This document shows, one piece after another, positions 1 through 8,708 of a stretch of 58,370 bases of DNA. The stretch's first letter is position 1, and each line of letters opens with the position of its first letter. Made by a program: the position numbers and the translations under genes. Below the pieces are notes generated by a model, which searched no databases, was not told the origin of the DNA, and saw nothing but the letters and a program-made list of their open reading frames with translations. Origin of the DNA: Phycisphaerales bacterium (GTDB lineage Bacteria > Planctomycetota > Phycisphaerae > Phycisphaerales > JAGLTS01); contig JAGLTS010000065.1 in the NCBI GenBank assembly GCA_023135165.1, forward strand, positions 1-58,370, read 5' to 3'.

Positions 1-381
1 GCGAGATCACCGCAGTGGTGCGCATGGCGTGTGCGGTGCGGGTCCGCCGTTGGTCCGCCACGGGCGGACTTCGCTCAAGGCGAGCTGCGGCGTCAGTGGG
101 GGTCGCCAGCGGCCCCGGATGTGCGTGGGAGCGCCACGTGCGAGCGGGATCAACCCCCAACACCCCACGTTGCCACATGGGGCTGAGATGGAGGGTGTCC
201 CGCGCGTCGTTGAAAGCTGCGTGAAGAGCGCCTGGTGGCATCGAGCGCGACCAGGGCGACGATGCATTCAAAGGCCGTTGCAGAGCAAGCCTGATCCGTT
301 TCTCCGCCCAGCAACGTCGCCGAAACGGTATCCGACACCGTTTCCCCCTTCCCGCCCCTAACCGAACATCTCGGGTCTCAC
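1..381. other. Intergenic stretch, no gene supported
   Basis: No open frame here has a plausible start, ribosome site and protein-like composition; the short frames on both strands are rich in Arg, Pro and Trp, as expected of non-coding GC-rich DNA. A perfect 7-bp hairpin (arms 53-59 and 63-69) is followed by a small GCTC/GAGC hairpin near 74-86. The stretch could be the end of a longer intergenic repeat or a decayed region cut by the window edge. Confidence 0.4.
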
Positions 382-888
382 CTACTTCTGGCGGTCCATG
401 AGGTAGTCGAGCACGATCGATGTGTGTTCGTCGAGGAGGATGAGCAGACAGTCAGTTCTCATGTCCGTGCCATATGTCGAGAAAAACGGTACTGCCAACA
501 TCCCTCCTCCCGATCGACTGTAGGTGTACATGTAGATGCGGTGGTTGTCGCGAATGTCATGACTGCCTGTGAATAGCTCGAAGATGTTATCGAGATTCCT
601 GTGCGTCATGCCGCCGAAGGAAAAGAAGTACGGAGAGGCGGAGGGCGGCACGTCCTCACTAGTGTAGTCCGGATGTTCATCCCCTGGCTTCATGATCAGT
701 GCCGGCTGGCCGAACCAATCCAGAATTTCGGTCTTTGTGGTCACGCCTTTTTGTATTTGATCCACATTCCTCTGTCGAATTGGCTTGCCGACGGTCGAGC
801 TATGCACTGCGCATCCGCTCGCGATAAGACCGAGCGCGACAGCCACCATGAACCGAATGCTCCGCGTTGCCCTTGTGTTGAGTTCCAT
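382..888 (-). CDS. Lipoprotein with BamE/SmpA-like motif
   Basis: A 168-residue protein with a type II signal peptide: basic N-terminus, hydrophobic stretch, and lipobox A-S-G-C with Cys at about residue 26. It is probably anchored in a cell-envelope membrane. Just after the Cys comes a segment of the form VDQIQKGVTTKTEILDWFGQP, which resembles the repeat region of the SmpA/OmlA/BamE lipoprotein superfamily (I-x-x-G-x-T-x-x-E-I-x-x-x-x-G-x-P). The rest is unrecognised. The start at 888 is preferred to the upstream ATG at 909 because GGAGGA lies about 7 bases before it. The gene stands alone, with no same-strand partner within 400 bases. The BamE-like reading is a family-level guess; a role in outer-membrane assembly is not shown. 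Confidence 0.75.
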   Translation of the reverse strand: MELNTRATRSIRFMVAVALGLIASGCAVHSSTVGKPIRQRNVDQIQKGVTTKTEILDWFGQPALIMKPGDEHPDYTSEDVPPSASPYFFSFGGMTHRNLDNIFELFTGSHDIRDNHRIYMYTYSRSGGGMLAVPFFSTYGTDMRTDCLLILLDEHTSIVLDYLMDRQK

Positions 889-1315
889 CTGCGAGTCCTC
901 CAGCCCCACGCGCTACCTTGCTATTGTGGTGAATGCGATCAAGCCCATTCCATTTCGTTGAGTGATGCGGCAAAGCTGTACATGTTGAGACCGGCGCGCG
1001 CCTAGCGCACGGGGAGTACCTCAACGGGCGCAGCAACTGGCGCTCCTGCTGCGACGTACTCAGCAGCGCGTGCGTCAGCCTGTTCTCCGGTTGGTCGTAC
1101 TGGACCGGGAGGTTCCGCACGAGTGCATGATAACAGGTTGTTTTGCGGCGGGGAGGGAACGGGGGCAGGGCAACAGGGCAATCGCGAAGTCGATATCCGG
1201 CGGTCTCGCCTGTCGTTTCTAAGGCGTCAGCAAGCGTCACAACCCTCGGAGAGGCTGAGAACCGTGACGGTCTGATTGCCCTGGGGGCGAGGCTGGTGTG
1301 CGATTCGGGGGGCGG
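889..1315. other. Intergenic stretch, no gene supported
   Basis: This lies between the lipoprotein start and the end of lutC. The open frames here lack ribosome sites and look like shadows. On the minus strand, TGTTATCAT at 1127-1135 resembles an extended -10 element for the lipoprotein gene, but no matching -35 is visible. No terminator with a T-run is seen after lutC. Confidence 0.4.
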
Positions 1316-2065
1316 CTACGGGAGCGGGGGGGTGTCGATGAGGAGGATGTGGACCTGCTTTGGGCCGTGGACGCCGGTGATGAGTATGCCTTCGATGTCC
1401 GCGGTCTTGCTTGGGCCTGTGATGAAGACGGTTGCTGTCGGCGGTGTGTGATGGGCGGGCGCTTCTCGCTCGCTGAAGTAGTCGATCATGTCCGGGAGGA
1501 TGTCAGCTGCGGCGACGATGGCGATGTGAATGGGTGGGACAAGAAAAGCGCCCCGGCTGTGGTGTGGATCGCTGCTGACGATCAACGTGCCTGACTCCGC
1601 GAGCGCTGCGTCAACATCAGTGATGCCCGCATCGACATCGTAGTGAGCATCCAGATTGGGCGAGTCGCGCCAGTCAACAATGTCGCATCCCGTATCGCGC
1701 ACCGCCTGTGTGAGCGCTGCTGCGGATTCGGTCTTGCTGAGGCATAGTGTGACGCTGCGGATTTCCAGTTCGACAAGCAGCGACGCGAGGCGGGAAGCAG
1801 CTTCATCAGCATGGGCGCGATGCACGGTCATGCCGACTTCCTGCGCCTTGCCTGCGAAGAGGTCCGCGAGGTTTTGCTCCAGCCCAGCCAGACGTGCGAT
1901 TGTCTCATCCACATTCGGCGGCTTGGGGTGAGGGTGGGTGTGGGGGTCGGTGTCGCGCTCGGCTGGACCCAGTGCGTTGCGCACGCGCTCCATGAATGCG
2001 GCGCGGTCGATTCCCGTGCTGGTGATCGGATTGTGCGAATCACGGGATGGGACATCGTGTGTCAT
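1316..2065 (-). CDS. lutC: LutC-like LUD-domain lactate utilisation protein
   Basis: A 249-residue protein of the LutC/YkgG family, the third component of the LutABC complex that oxidises L-lactate to pyruvate in the cytoplasm. The C-terminal half carries the LUD-type core: an 'ALAESGTLIV' segment, an aliphatic strand block ending 'PPIHIAIV', and the family-typical ending 'FITGPSKTADIEG...GVHGPKQVHILLID'. The start is placed at 2065 because that ATG overlaps the lutB stop by four bases (ATGA), giving translational coupling. The open frame extends upstream to 2191, but that part lies inside lutB. Last gene of the lutA-lutB-lutC set. Assignment rests on motif and context. Confidence 0.87.
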   Translation of the reverse strand: MTHDVPSRDSHNPITSTGIDRAAFMERVRNALGPAERDTDPHTHPHPKPPNVDETIARLAGLEQNLADLFAGKAQEVGMTVHRAHADEAASRLASLLVELEIRSVTLCLSKTESAAALTQAVRDTGCDIVDWRDSPNLDAHYDVDAGITDVDAALAESGTLIVSSDPHHSRGAFLVPPIHIAIVAAADILPDMIDYFSEREAPAHHTPPTATVFITGPSKTADIEGILITGVHGPKQVHILLIDTPPLP

Positions 2066-3579
2066 CGCCTGGGCTGCATCCTTTTCTTGTGGTGCGTTTT
2101 CCACCATGTGCGGAACCCGGAGGATGTCGGTGTGGGAAGATCGCGCTCGCGTGTCCAGCCGCCGACTTTGCCAGGCAGGTTGGCGATCCATCGGCGGTCG
2201 TTGAAACCACCACGTTTGGCGCCGGTCTTACCGAGTGCTCGGAACAGATACCTTTGGATCGTAGTTATCACAAGATAGAGCGGGAGGCGTTTGAGTAATG
2301 TAGCCCACGCGCGATAGCCCAGTCGATCGCGCCTGGATGTGATGCGGTCCGTGACCATCTCACGGCGCAGGCGGATGAGATGCCGTGGCAGGTCGATCTT
2401 GACGGGGCAGACGGCTGCGCATGCGCCGCAGAGCGAGCAGACATGCGGGAGATCGGGGTAGTTCTCCAACCCCTTGAAGAGCGGTGTGATCGCCGACCCG
2501 ATCGGGCCGGAGTAGATGGCGCCGTATGCGTGGCCGCCGCCGACCGTGCAGAAGACGGGGCAGGTATTGAGGCACGCGCCGCAGCGGATGCAGCGCAGCA
2601 GTTCGCGCGTGCTGCGAGCGAGGATCTCCGTGCGGCCGTTGTCCACAAGGATGAGATGGACCTGTTCCGGGCCGTCATGTTCGCCTTCGCGCCGCGGACC
2701 GGTGATGAACGTCGTATACACTGTCAACGGCTGTGAGGTGGAGCTGCGGGCAAGCAGCTTGAGGAAGACGGACAGGTGCGATCGCTTCGGAATGATCTTC
2801 TCGATGCCGGCGAGCGCGATGTGAATGCGAGGCCCGTGGACTGTGAAGCCTGCGTTACCTTCATTCGTGCAGATGACAATCGTGCCGGTCTGGGCGATGA
2901 GGAAGTTCGCGCCACTGATGCCCAGGTCGGCCTGGCGGTACTTCTGACGTAGGTACTCACGTGCGATCATCGTCAACTGCTCGGGGTCTTCGGTGTACGG
3001 AGCGCCGAGTTCACGCTGAAAGGCACGGGCGACCGATCTGCGGTCCTTATGGATCATCGGCGTGACGATGTGCGACGGTGCGTCGCCGTCAAGTTGAAGG
3101 ATAAACTCGCCGAGATCCGTCTCGATGGTCTCGACGCCGATTGCTTCGAGGGCGGGGACGAGTCGCGTCTCCTCGGTTACCATCGACTTGCTTTTTACAC
3201 AGCGCGTGCAACCGTTGTCACGTGCGATCGCTGTGCAGATCGCGTTGGCTTGCTCCGCGTCGGCTGCGTAGTGGACCTGTACGCCGGCTTCGGTCGCCTG
3301 ATCGACGAACCGTTCAAGGTACACATCGAGATGATCGAGCGTGTGCTGCTTGATCCGGCCGGCAAGGTCGCGCATCTGGTCGTAGCGTGGGCCGAACGTT
3401 TCGCGAAAGGCATCGGCGCGATTGCGGTCCTTGCTTTCGGTTGCGGTCTTGACGGACTGTCGGAGGTGCGTGTCGGCGACGGCTGCTTTGATCCGCGGCT
3501 TTATATCGAAAGGTAGCTTCGGATTCAGCGGATGCTCGCCGGGCTTGCGTTCGCCGCTGTGCGTTTGGGTGGATGTCAC
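2062..3579 (-). CDS. lutB: LutB-like iron-sulfur lactate utilisation protein
   Basis: A 505-residue member of the LutB family, the iron-sulfur subunit of the L-lactate oxidising complex. An N-terminal LUD domain (about residues 70-300) contains 'AQTGTIVICTNEGNAG' and 'FITGPRREGEHDGPEQVHLI'. It is followed by two ferredoxin-type cysteine clusters, CIRCGACLNTCP (about residue 310) and CSLCGACAAVCP (about residue 365), each of the CxxCxxCxxxCP form for a 4Fe-4S centre. The start is GTG, with a strong GGGAGGA site seven bases upstream. The GTGA overlap with the lutA stop and the ATGA overlap with lutC show tight coupling. Length is close to the family norm (about 470-480 residues). Confidence 0.92.
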   Translation of the reverse strand: MTSTQTHSGERKPGEHPLNPKLPFDIKPRIKAAVADTHLRQSVKTATESKDRNRADAFRETFGPRYDQMRDLAGRIKQHTLDHLDVYLERFVDQATEAGVQVHYAADAEQANAICTAIARDNGCTRCVKSKSMVTEETRLVPALEAIGVETIETDLGEFILQLDGDAPSHIVTPMIHKDRRSVARAFQRELGAPYTEDPEQLTMIAREYLRQKYRQADLGISGANFLIAQTGTIVICTNEGNAGFTVHGPRIHIALAGIEKIIPKRSHLSVFLKLLARSSTSQPLTVYTTFITGPRREGEHDGPEQVHLILVDNGRTEILARSTRELLRCIRCGACLNTCPVFCTVGGGHAYGAIYSGPIGSAITPLFKGLENYPDLPHVCSLCGACAAVCPVKIDLPRHLIRLRREMVTDRITSRRDRLGYRAWATLLKRLPLYLVITTIQRYLFRALGKTGAKRGGFNDRRWIANLPGKVGGWTRERDLPTPTSSGFRTWWKTHHKKRMQPRR

Positions 3580-4328
3580 AGCGCATCCTCCCGGTCAAGC
3601 AGGCCCAGCCCTTCCGCGATGATCTCCGCCAGGCTCACGCATCGGACGGTGATTCCCTCACGTCGGCAGGCCCCGGCGATGTTCATGGCGCATCCCGCGT
3701 CGTTGCAGATGACCGCGTCGGCGCCGGTCTCGCGGATGTTGTGGACTTTGTCGCGCACCATGTTGCCGGAGATCGAGGGGTAGTTCAGCGAGAACGTGCC
3801 GCCGAACCCGCAGCACCGGTCGAATCCGTCCATCGGCCGATACTCAAGCCCGTCGATCCCGCGGATGAGGCGGATTGCCTCGTCGGTCATACCAAGTCCG
3901 CGCAGATGGCACGAGTAGTGGTACGTCGCGGTACCTTCCCATCGTACGCCAAGCTCGCGCATGTCCACGTTGAGAACATTGACGAGCAGCTCGACGAACT
4001 CATACGCCTTGCCCGCCAGCGTTTCCGCTGCTGTCTGCGAATCCGAATCATCCTGGAAGAGGCTGGGATAGTAATCCCGGATCATCGCGGCGCAGGAACC
4101 GGAGGGCGTGACGACCGTTTCGTAAGGCTCGAACACGCGGATCATCCTGCGAGCCAGATCGCGCGCATCGTCGTGAAAGCCGTTGTTGTACATCGGTTGT
4201 CCGCAGCACGTCTGCGCGCGGGGGAAGATGATCTCGTGCCCGAGATGCTCAAGCACCTTGACAGTTGCGATGCCGACGCGCGGGTAGTACGTCTCGGTCA
4301 AACACGTGATGAACAATGCGATCTTCAA
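3576..4328 (-). CDS. lutA: LutA-like Cys-rich (Fe-S) lactate utilisation protein
   Basis: A 250-residue protein of the LutA/YkgE family, resembling the GlpC/HdrB heterodisulfide-reductase-type subunits. Two CCG domains are visible: the first with TCL near the N-terminus and 'AQTCCGQP' near residue 40, the second with 'YSCHLRGLG' and 'DRCCGFGGTFS' in the C-terminal half. These cysteines bind an iron-sulfur centre in the family. The start appears to be TTG at 4328, since translation from there gives the family-typical N-terminus and no in-frame ATG precedes it. An AAGG lies about 14 bases upstream. The gene follows the NagB/PIG-L gene by 49 bases and overlaps lutB by four, so it heads or continues an operon. 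Confidence 0.9.
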   Translation of the reverse strand: MKIALFITCLTETYYPRVGIATVKVLEHLGHEIIFPRAQTCCGQPMYNNGFHDDARDLARRMIRVFEPYETVVTPSGSCAAMIRDYYPSLFQDDSDSQTAAETLAGKAYEFVELLVNVLNVDMRELGVRWEGTATYHYSCHLRGLGMTDEAIRLIRGIDGLEYRPMDGFDRCCGFGGTFSLNYPSISGNMVRDKVHNIRETGADAVICNDAGCAMNIAGACRREGITVRCVSLAEIIAEGLGLLDREDAL

Positions 4329-4377
4329 CGGTCGTGCATGCCTTCCTGCGTAGGGTCAACGGATCGGTGCAGGCGGG

Positions 4378-6378
4378 CTACTCTTCTTGCGAGCGCCACC
4401 GGACGAATGCTTCGATCGCCTCATACTCCGCCAGACCGAGTTGGTTGTAGATCTCGGCTGTGGTGCTGTTGCGCTGCTCAGCGCGTTGCCAGAACTCGCG
4501 TGTGTCCCATGCGCCGGGAAAGAGCGCTTTGTCCTTTTGTGACTCGTGTTTGAAGATCGCGTAACGCTTGCGCTGGACCTCGCTGGGGCTGAGGGGGACG
4601 GCCATTTCGATTTCGTGCGGACCCCATTCCTGCCACGCGCCGCGATAGAGCCATGTCTCGCACTCAGGCATCCACGGTTCGTCCTTGAGCCTGTGCAGGG
4701 CGGTCGTGATGGCAGCGAGGCAGACGCGGTGCGTACCGTGCGGATCGGACAGGTCGCCGGCCGCGTAGATCAAGTGCGGTTCTACCTGCCGCAGAAGGTC
4801 GATGATGATCCGGATGTCTTCATCGCACAGCGGCCTCTTACGGACGCGCCCGGTTTCGTAGAACGGCAGATCGAGGAAGTGAATGCGTTCGGCCGTGACG
4901 CCGGAGTACTTCGCAGCGGCTCGTGCTTCGGATCGGCGGATGAGCGTCTTGACGTGTTGGACGGTCGAGCTATCGACTTGACCGGGTTCTTTGTCGCGGA
5001 GGAATGCCATCACATCTTCAGCAATCGTTGCGTTGGTTGTGCCGGCGTCGGTGTTGAGCGACCGTTCGAACTCGGCGACGAAGTCGGCGTGGCGTTGCGC
5101 ATCGTCGTCGAACACCGAGATGTTACCTGATGTCTGGTATGCGACGTGCACTTCGTGACCTTGCTCGCACAGGCGGATCACCGTTCCGCCCATCGAGATG
5201 ACGTCGTCATCCGGGTGTGGGCTGAAGACGACGACGCGCTTGGGGTGGATGTCCGGCGGGTTGCTGGAGTTGACGCCCCGGCCGGGGATGAACTTCGGTC
5301 GACCGGGTTTGCCGCCGGGCCAGCCGGTGATCGTGTTTTGCAGGGTCTTGAAGACCTCGATGTTGATGTCGTACGCCCCGCCTCGCGCGGAGAGCAGATC
5401 CTGCAGGCCGTGCTCGTTGTAGTCCTCATCCGTGAGCTTGAGGATCGGCTTGTCGAGGCTGCTCGCCAGCCAGATCGCAGCCTTCTTCGTCGCGGCTTTG
5501 TCCCACGTCAGGCCGAACTCCTGAATGGGTCCGAGCAGCCACGGTGTCTTGAATCGCGTCAGTTCAGCAGCGGCGGCGGGATCGAGCACAATCTGCGCGT
5601 TCGCGTGCTCCTGCAGGAAGCTCGCAGCGACCGACGGCGTGATCGGTTCTTCGACGGCCCGCCGGATGACCGGAGCCTTGTGTTCACCGAACGCGAGAAG
5701 CGCGAGTCGCCGGGCGCTTAGAATCGTCCCCACGCCCATCGTGATCGCTTTGCGAGGCACGTTCCATTCGCCGAAGAAGTCGCTCGCCGCATCCATTCGC
5801 GTGATCTTGTCAAGCGTGATGAGCCGCGTTCGGCTGTCGCGCGGTGAGCCGGGTTCGTTGAAGCCGATGTGGCCGGTTCGACCGATGCCGAGGATCTGGT
5901 AGTCGATTCCTTCCGCGTCGCGAACAGCCTGCTCATACCGCACGCAGTACGCGGCGACGTCATCGCGTGCGATCGTGCCGTCGGGAACGTGGACATTGTT
6001 GCTGTCGATGTCGATGAGGTCGAAGAAGTACTCATCCATGAATCGGCGGTAGCTCTGCAGCGCATCGGGCGCCATCGGCCAGTACTCGTCGAGATTGAAT
6101 GTGACGACGTTCGCAAACGAGAGGCCTTGGTCGCGATGCATGCGGACGAGTTCGCCGTAGATGCCGACGGGCGTTGAGCCGGTCGCCAGGCCGAGGACGG
6201 CCTGCTCGTTGCGGGCGGCTTTATCGCGGATGAGCGAGGCGATCTCCGACGCGACGGCGCGGCAGGCGTCGGTGCTGGATGGATGGGCGGCCACGGGGAG
6301 TCGCTCGGCGGCGAGCGCCGCCGGTGACGTCATCCGGTGCGAGGCCGAGGACTGCTGCTGGCTTTCACTTGTGGACAT
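4378..6378 (-). CDS. Glucosamine-6-phosphate deaminase fused to PIG-L/LmbE deacetylase
   Basis: A 666-residue two-domain protein. The N-terminal domain (about residues 35-280) is NagB-like, with 'ATGSTPVGIYGEL' phosphate-binding and 'FNLDEYW' active-site segments plus the loop GIGRTGHIGFNEPG. The C-terminal domain (about residues 380-640) is an LmbE/PIG-L-type zinc deacetylase, with SPHPDDD near residue 387 and a later DPHGTH. The family suggests deamination of glucosamine-6-phosphate to fructose-6-phosphate, and deacetylation of an N-acetylglucosaminyl compound, in the cytoplasm. The NagB Asp141 position (E. coli numbering) is Thr168 here. The start at 6378 is favoured by GGAG 10 bases upstream; the reading frame is open to 6588 but that part looks non-coding. 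The gene lies 49 bases upstream of lutA and is divergent from the fucosidase gene. Confidence 0.9.
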   Translation of the reverse strand: MSTSESQQQSSASHRMTSPAALAAERLPVAAHPSSTDACRAVASEIASLIRDKAARNEQAVLGLATGSTPVGIYGELVRMHRDQGLSFANVVTFNLDEYWPMAPDALQSYRRFMDEYFFDLIDIDSNNVHVPDGTIARDDVAAYCVRYEQAVRDAEGIDYQILGIGRTGHIGFNEPGSPRDSRTRLITLDKITRMDAASDFFGEWNVPRKAITMGVGTILSARRLALLAFGEHKAPVIRRAVEEPITPSVAASFLQEHANAQIVLDPAAAAELTRFKTPWLLGPIQEFGLTWDKAATKKAAIWLASSLDKPILKLTDEDYNEHGLQDLLSARGGAYDINIEVFKTLQNTITGWPGGKPGRPKFIPGRGVNSSNPPDIHPKRVVVFSPHPDDDVISMGGTVIRLCEQGHEVHVAYQTSGNISVFDDDAQRHADFVAEFERSLNTDAGTTNATIAEDVMAFLRDKEPGQVDSSTVQHVKTLIRRSEARAAAKYSGVTAERIHFLDLPFYETGRVRKRPLCDEDIRIIIDLLRQVEPHLIYAAGDLSDPHGTHRVCLAAITTALHRLKDEPWMPECETWLYRGAWQEWGPHEIEMAVPLSPSEVQRKRYAIFKHESQKDKALFPGAWDTREFWQRAEQRNSTTAEIYNQLGLAEYEAIEAFVRWRSQEE

Positions 6379-6540
6379 GTCGCATTGCTCCGGGGGTGGC
6401 GGGATGTCGTGTGACGGGATGGGACCTGCATCGGATGTGAGCCGTTCCACCGCGGCGCTCCAGTCTACTGTGAAATCGACATGCCGACCGGCGTGTTCCC
6501 GGCAGGTGCGACGCTGGGTCACGTGGTGAGACCGAGCCGA

Positions 6541-6546
6541 TACAAT
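6541..6546 (+). promoter_or_regulatory. Possible -10 element for the fucosidase gene
   Basis: TACAAT lies 54 bases before the fucosidase start, in the 221-base divergent gap. No convincing -35 sits 16-18 bases upstream, so this is a weak call. Confidence 0.3.
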
Positions 6547-6599
6547 GAAACCCGCATCCAGCCTTGGACCCATCGCGTCACACGACACGGAGCTACATC

Positions 6600-8684
6600 A
6601 TGCGATTCGCTCACTCACCGTCAGCTCTTGCGGCGCTGCTGCTCATCGCGCTTCTGCTCGTGAGCCTCATCGCCTGCACAGCAGTCACTGTGAAGCAGGC
6701 CGATCGGTTCGCCCACGATGAGGGCAGAATGGAGTGGTGGCGAGAGGCCCGTTTCGGGATGTTCATCCACTGGGGTCTGTATGCGATTCCCGCAGGTGAG
6801 TGGAAGGGGCAGACGAACCACGCTGAGTGGATTCTGACGACGGCCCAGATTCCCGTTGACGAATACGAGCAGTTCGCCTCCCAGTTCAATCCCGTCAACT
6901 TCGACGCGAATGCTTGGGTGAAGCTCGCCAAGGAGGCGGGCGCGAAGTACATCGTCATCACGAGCAAGCACCACGATGGGTTTTGCCTGTTTGACTCGAA
7001 GCACACCGACTTTGATGTGATGTCCACACCGTTTCGGCGCGACATCCTCAAGGAACTTGCGGATGCATGCCGACGCGAGGGGATCAGGATCTGCTGGTAC
7101 CACTCCATCATGGACTGGCGCCATCCCGACTATCTGCCGCGCCGCGGTTGGGAGGATCGGCCCGCAGATGATGCCGACTACGAGCGCTACGTCACGCATC
7201 TGCACAAGCAGGTCAGGGAGCTACTGACAAACTACGGCGACATCGGCGTGATGTGGTTCGACGGCGAATGGGAGGGAACGTGGACGCACGAGCATGGCTT
7301 GGCGCTCTACGACCTTTGCCGAGCTACTCAGCCTGACGTGATCGTCAACAACCGCGTGGACAAGGGGCGAGGCGGCATGGCGGGGATGACCTCCGACTCG
7401 ATCTACGCAGGCGACTTCGGCACGCCCGAGCAGGAGATCCCCGACACCGGCCTGCCCGGCGTGGATTGGGAAACCTGCATGACGATGAATCGGCATTGGG
7501 GCTATAACAAGTTCGACCACGACTTCAAGTCCACGGAGGGTTTGATCCGTCGGCTCGTTGACATCGCATCAAAAGGCGGCAACTTCCTGCTGAACGTCGG
7601 GCCAACGGCGGAAGGCGAGATCCCGCCCGAGAGCGTCGAACGGCTCAAAGCGATCGGCGCGTGGATGCGCGTCAACGGCGAGGCGATCTACGGCACGAGC
7701 GCAAGCCCGTTTGCGCATCTGCCCTGGGGACGCTGCACGACAAAACGAGGCGCCGACGCGACGAAGTTGTACCTGCACGTCTTCGACTGGCCAGCGGGGG
7801 GACAGCTCGTTCTGCCCGGCGTCGGCAATGAGCCGATCCGCGCGTTCCCGCTTGCGCAGCCCGGCTTGGATCTGGCGGTGATGCGCGATGGCGCGGACCT
7901 CCGGATCACCGTGCCGCTCCGGGCGACGGATGCGATCTGTTCCGTCATCGTGCTTGAGATCGTCGGCGAACCGATCATCTACGAAACGCCGCGGATTGAA
8001 GCTCAATCGTCGATATTCGTTCGCCCGCTCAAGGTGGAGCTCGCCACAGCATCGGCGGCGCTGGTCATTCACTACACGTTGGATGGATCGGGGCCGAGCG
8101 ATGGGTCACCTCGCTATACGAAGCCGATTCAACTGTCAGCCACGACAACAGTGAAGGCCCAAGCATTTCATAATGGCAAGCCCGTCAGCGCCGTTGCGGA
8201 AGCGACGTTTAAGGAAGTCACGCCGCGGTGGGGCGAGATCGTGGATGACCTGGCAGGGGGGCTGCGATGTGATATCTTCGCAGGTGACTGGGATGCTGTT
8301 CCCGACTTGAGCGCCATGACGCCGACCGAGACGCGCATCGTTCCGGGCATTGGTCTTGATCCCGGCCCGAGCGTCGAATACGTCGCCCGGCGATTCACCG
8401 GGTATGTCACCGTTCCGCACGACGATGTGTATCTCTTCTCGCTCACATCCGACGACGGCGCGCGGCTCGTCATCGGAGACACGCTGGTGGTCGACAATGA
8501 CGGACTGCACGGCCCGATCGAGAAACAGGGCACGATCGCGCTGGGTGCGGGCACGCATCCGATCACAGTCGAGTACTTCAACAAGACGGGGGGAGCGGTC
8601 TTGGATGTGAAGTACGCCGCCATCGGTGCGCCGCTCACTCACATTTCGGAGCGGGCGCTGCGGCACAGGCGCGATGGGGATTGA
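6600..8684 (+). CDS. GH29 alpha-L-fucosidase lipoprotein with CHB_HEX_C-like and PA14-like domains
   Basis: A 694-residue exported enzyme. An N-terminal hydrophobic stretch ends in a lipobox L-I-A-C, so the protein is probably lipid-anchored. The catalytic GH29 domain (about residues 35-390) shows 'EARFGMFIHWGLY', 'YIVITSKHHDGFCLFDS' and 'IGVMWFDGEWE', in which Asp221 aligns with the GH29 nucleophile; it should release L-fucose from glycans. A segment at about 456-537 ('HYTLDGSGPS...') resembles the chitobiase/hexosaminidase C-terminal domain. About 553-690 is PA14-like ('YLFSLTSDDGARLVIGDTLV'), usually carbohydrate-binding. The start at 6600 is supported by GGAG about nine bases upstream. 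Divergent neighbours (amino-sugar and lactate genes) suggest joint glycan use. Confidence 0.9.
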   Translation: MRFAHSPSALAALLLIALLLVSLIACTAVTVKQADRFAHDEGRMEWWREARFGMFIHWGLYAIPAGEWKGQTNHAEWILTTAQIPVDEYEQFASQFNPVNFDANAWVKLAKEAGAKYIVITSKHHDGFCLFDSKHTDFDVMSTPFRRDILKELADACRREGIRICWYHSIMDWRHPDYLPRRGWEDRPADDADYERYVTHLHKQVRELLTNYGDIGVMWFDGEWEGTWTHEHGLALYDLCRATQPDVIVNNRVDKGRGGMAGMTSDSIYAGDFGTPEQEIPDTGLPGVDWETCMTMNRHWGYNKFDHDFKSTEGLIRRLVDIASKGGNFLLNVGPTAEGEIPPESVERLKAIGAWMRVNGEAIYGTSASPFAHLPWGRCTTKRGADATKLYLHVFDWPAGGQLVLPGVGNEPIRAFPLAQPGLDLAVMRDGADLRITVPLRATDAICSVIVLEIVGEPIIYETPRIEAQSSIFVRPLKVELATASAALVIHYTLDGSGPSDGSPRYTKPIQLSATTTVKAQAFHNGKPVSAVAEATFKEVTPRWGEIVDDLAGGLRCDIFAGDWDAVPDLSAMTPTETRIVPGIGLDPGPSVEYVARRFTGYVTVPHDDVYLFSLTSDDGARLVIGDTLVVDNDGLHGPIEKQGTIALGAGTHPITVEYFNKTGGAVLDVKYAAIGAPLTHISERALRHRRDGD

Positions 8685-8708
8685 CGCCATCTCGTGCGCA
8701 ATCGAAAA

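Noticed and set aside
800..1240. Minus-strand frame of 146 residues between the lipoprotein and lutC
   Set aside because: It overlaps the start of the lipoprotein gene in another frame, has no ribosome site and no protein-like pattern.
3573..4553. Plus-strand frame of 326 residues opposite lutA
   Set aside because: It is antisense to lutA and the end of the NagB/PIG-L gene, has no domain and no ribosome site.
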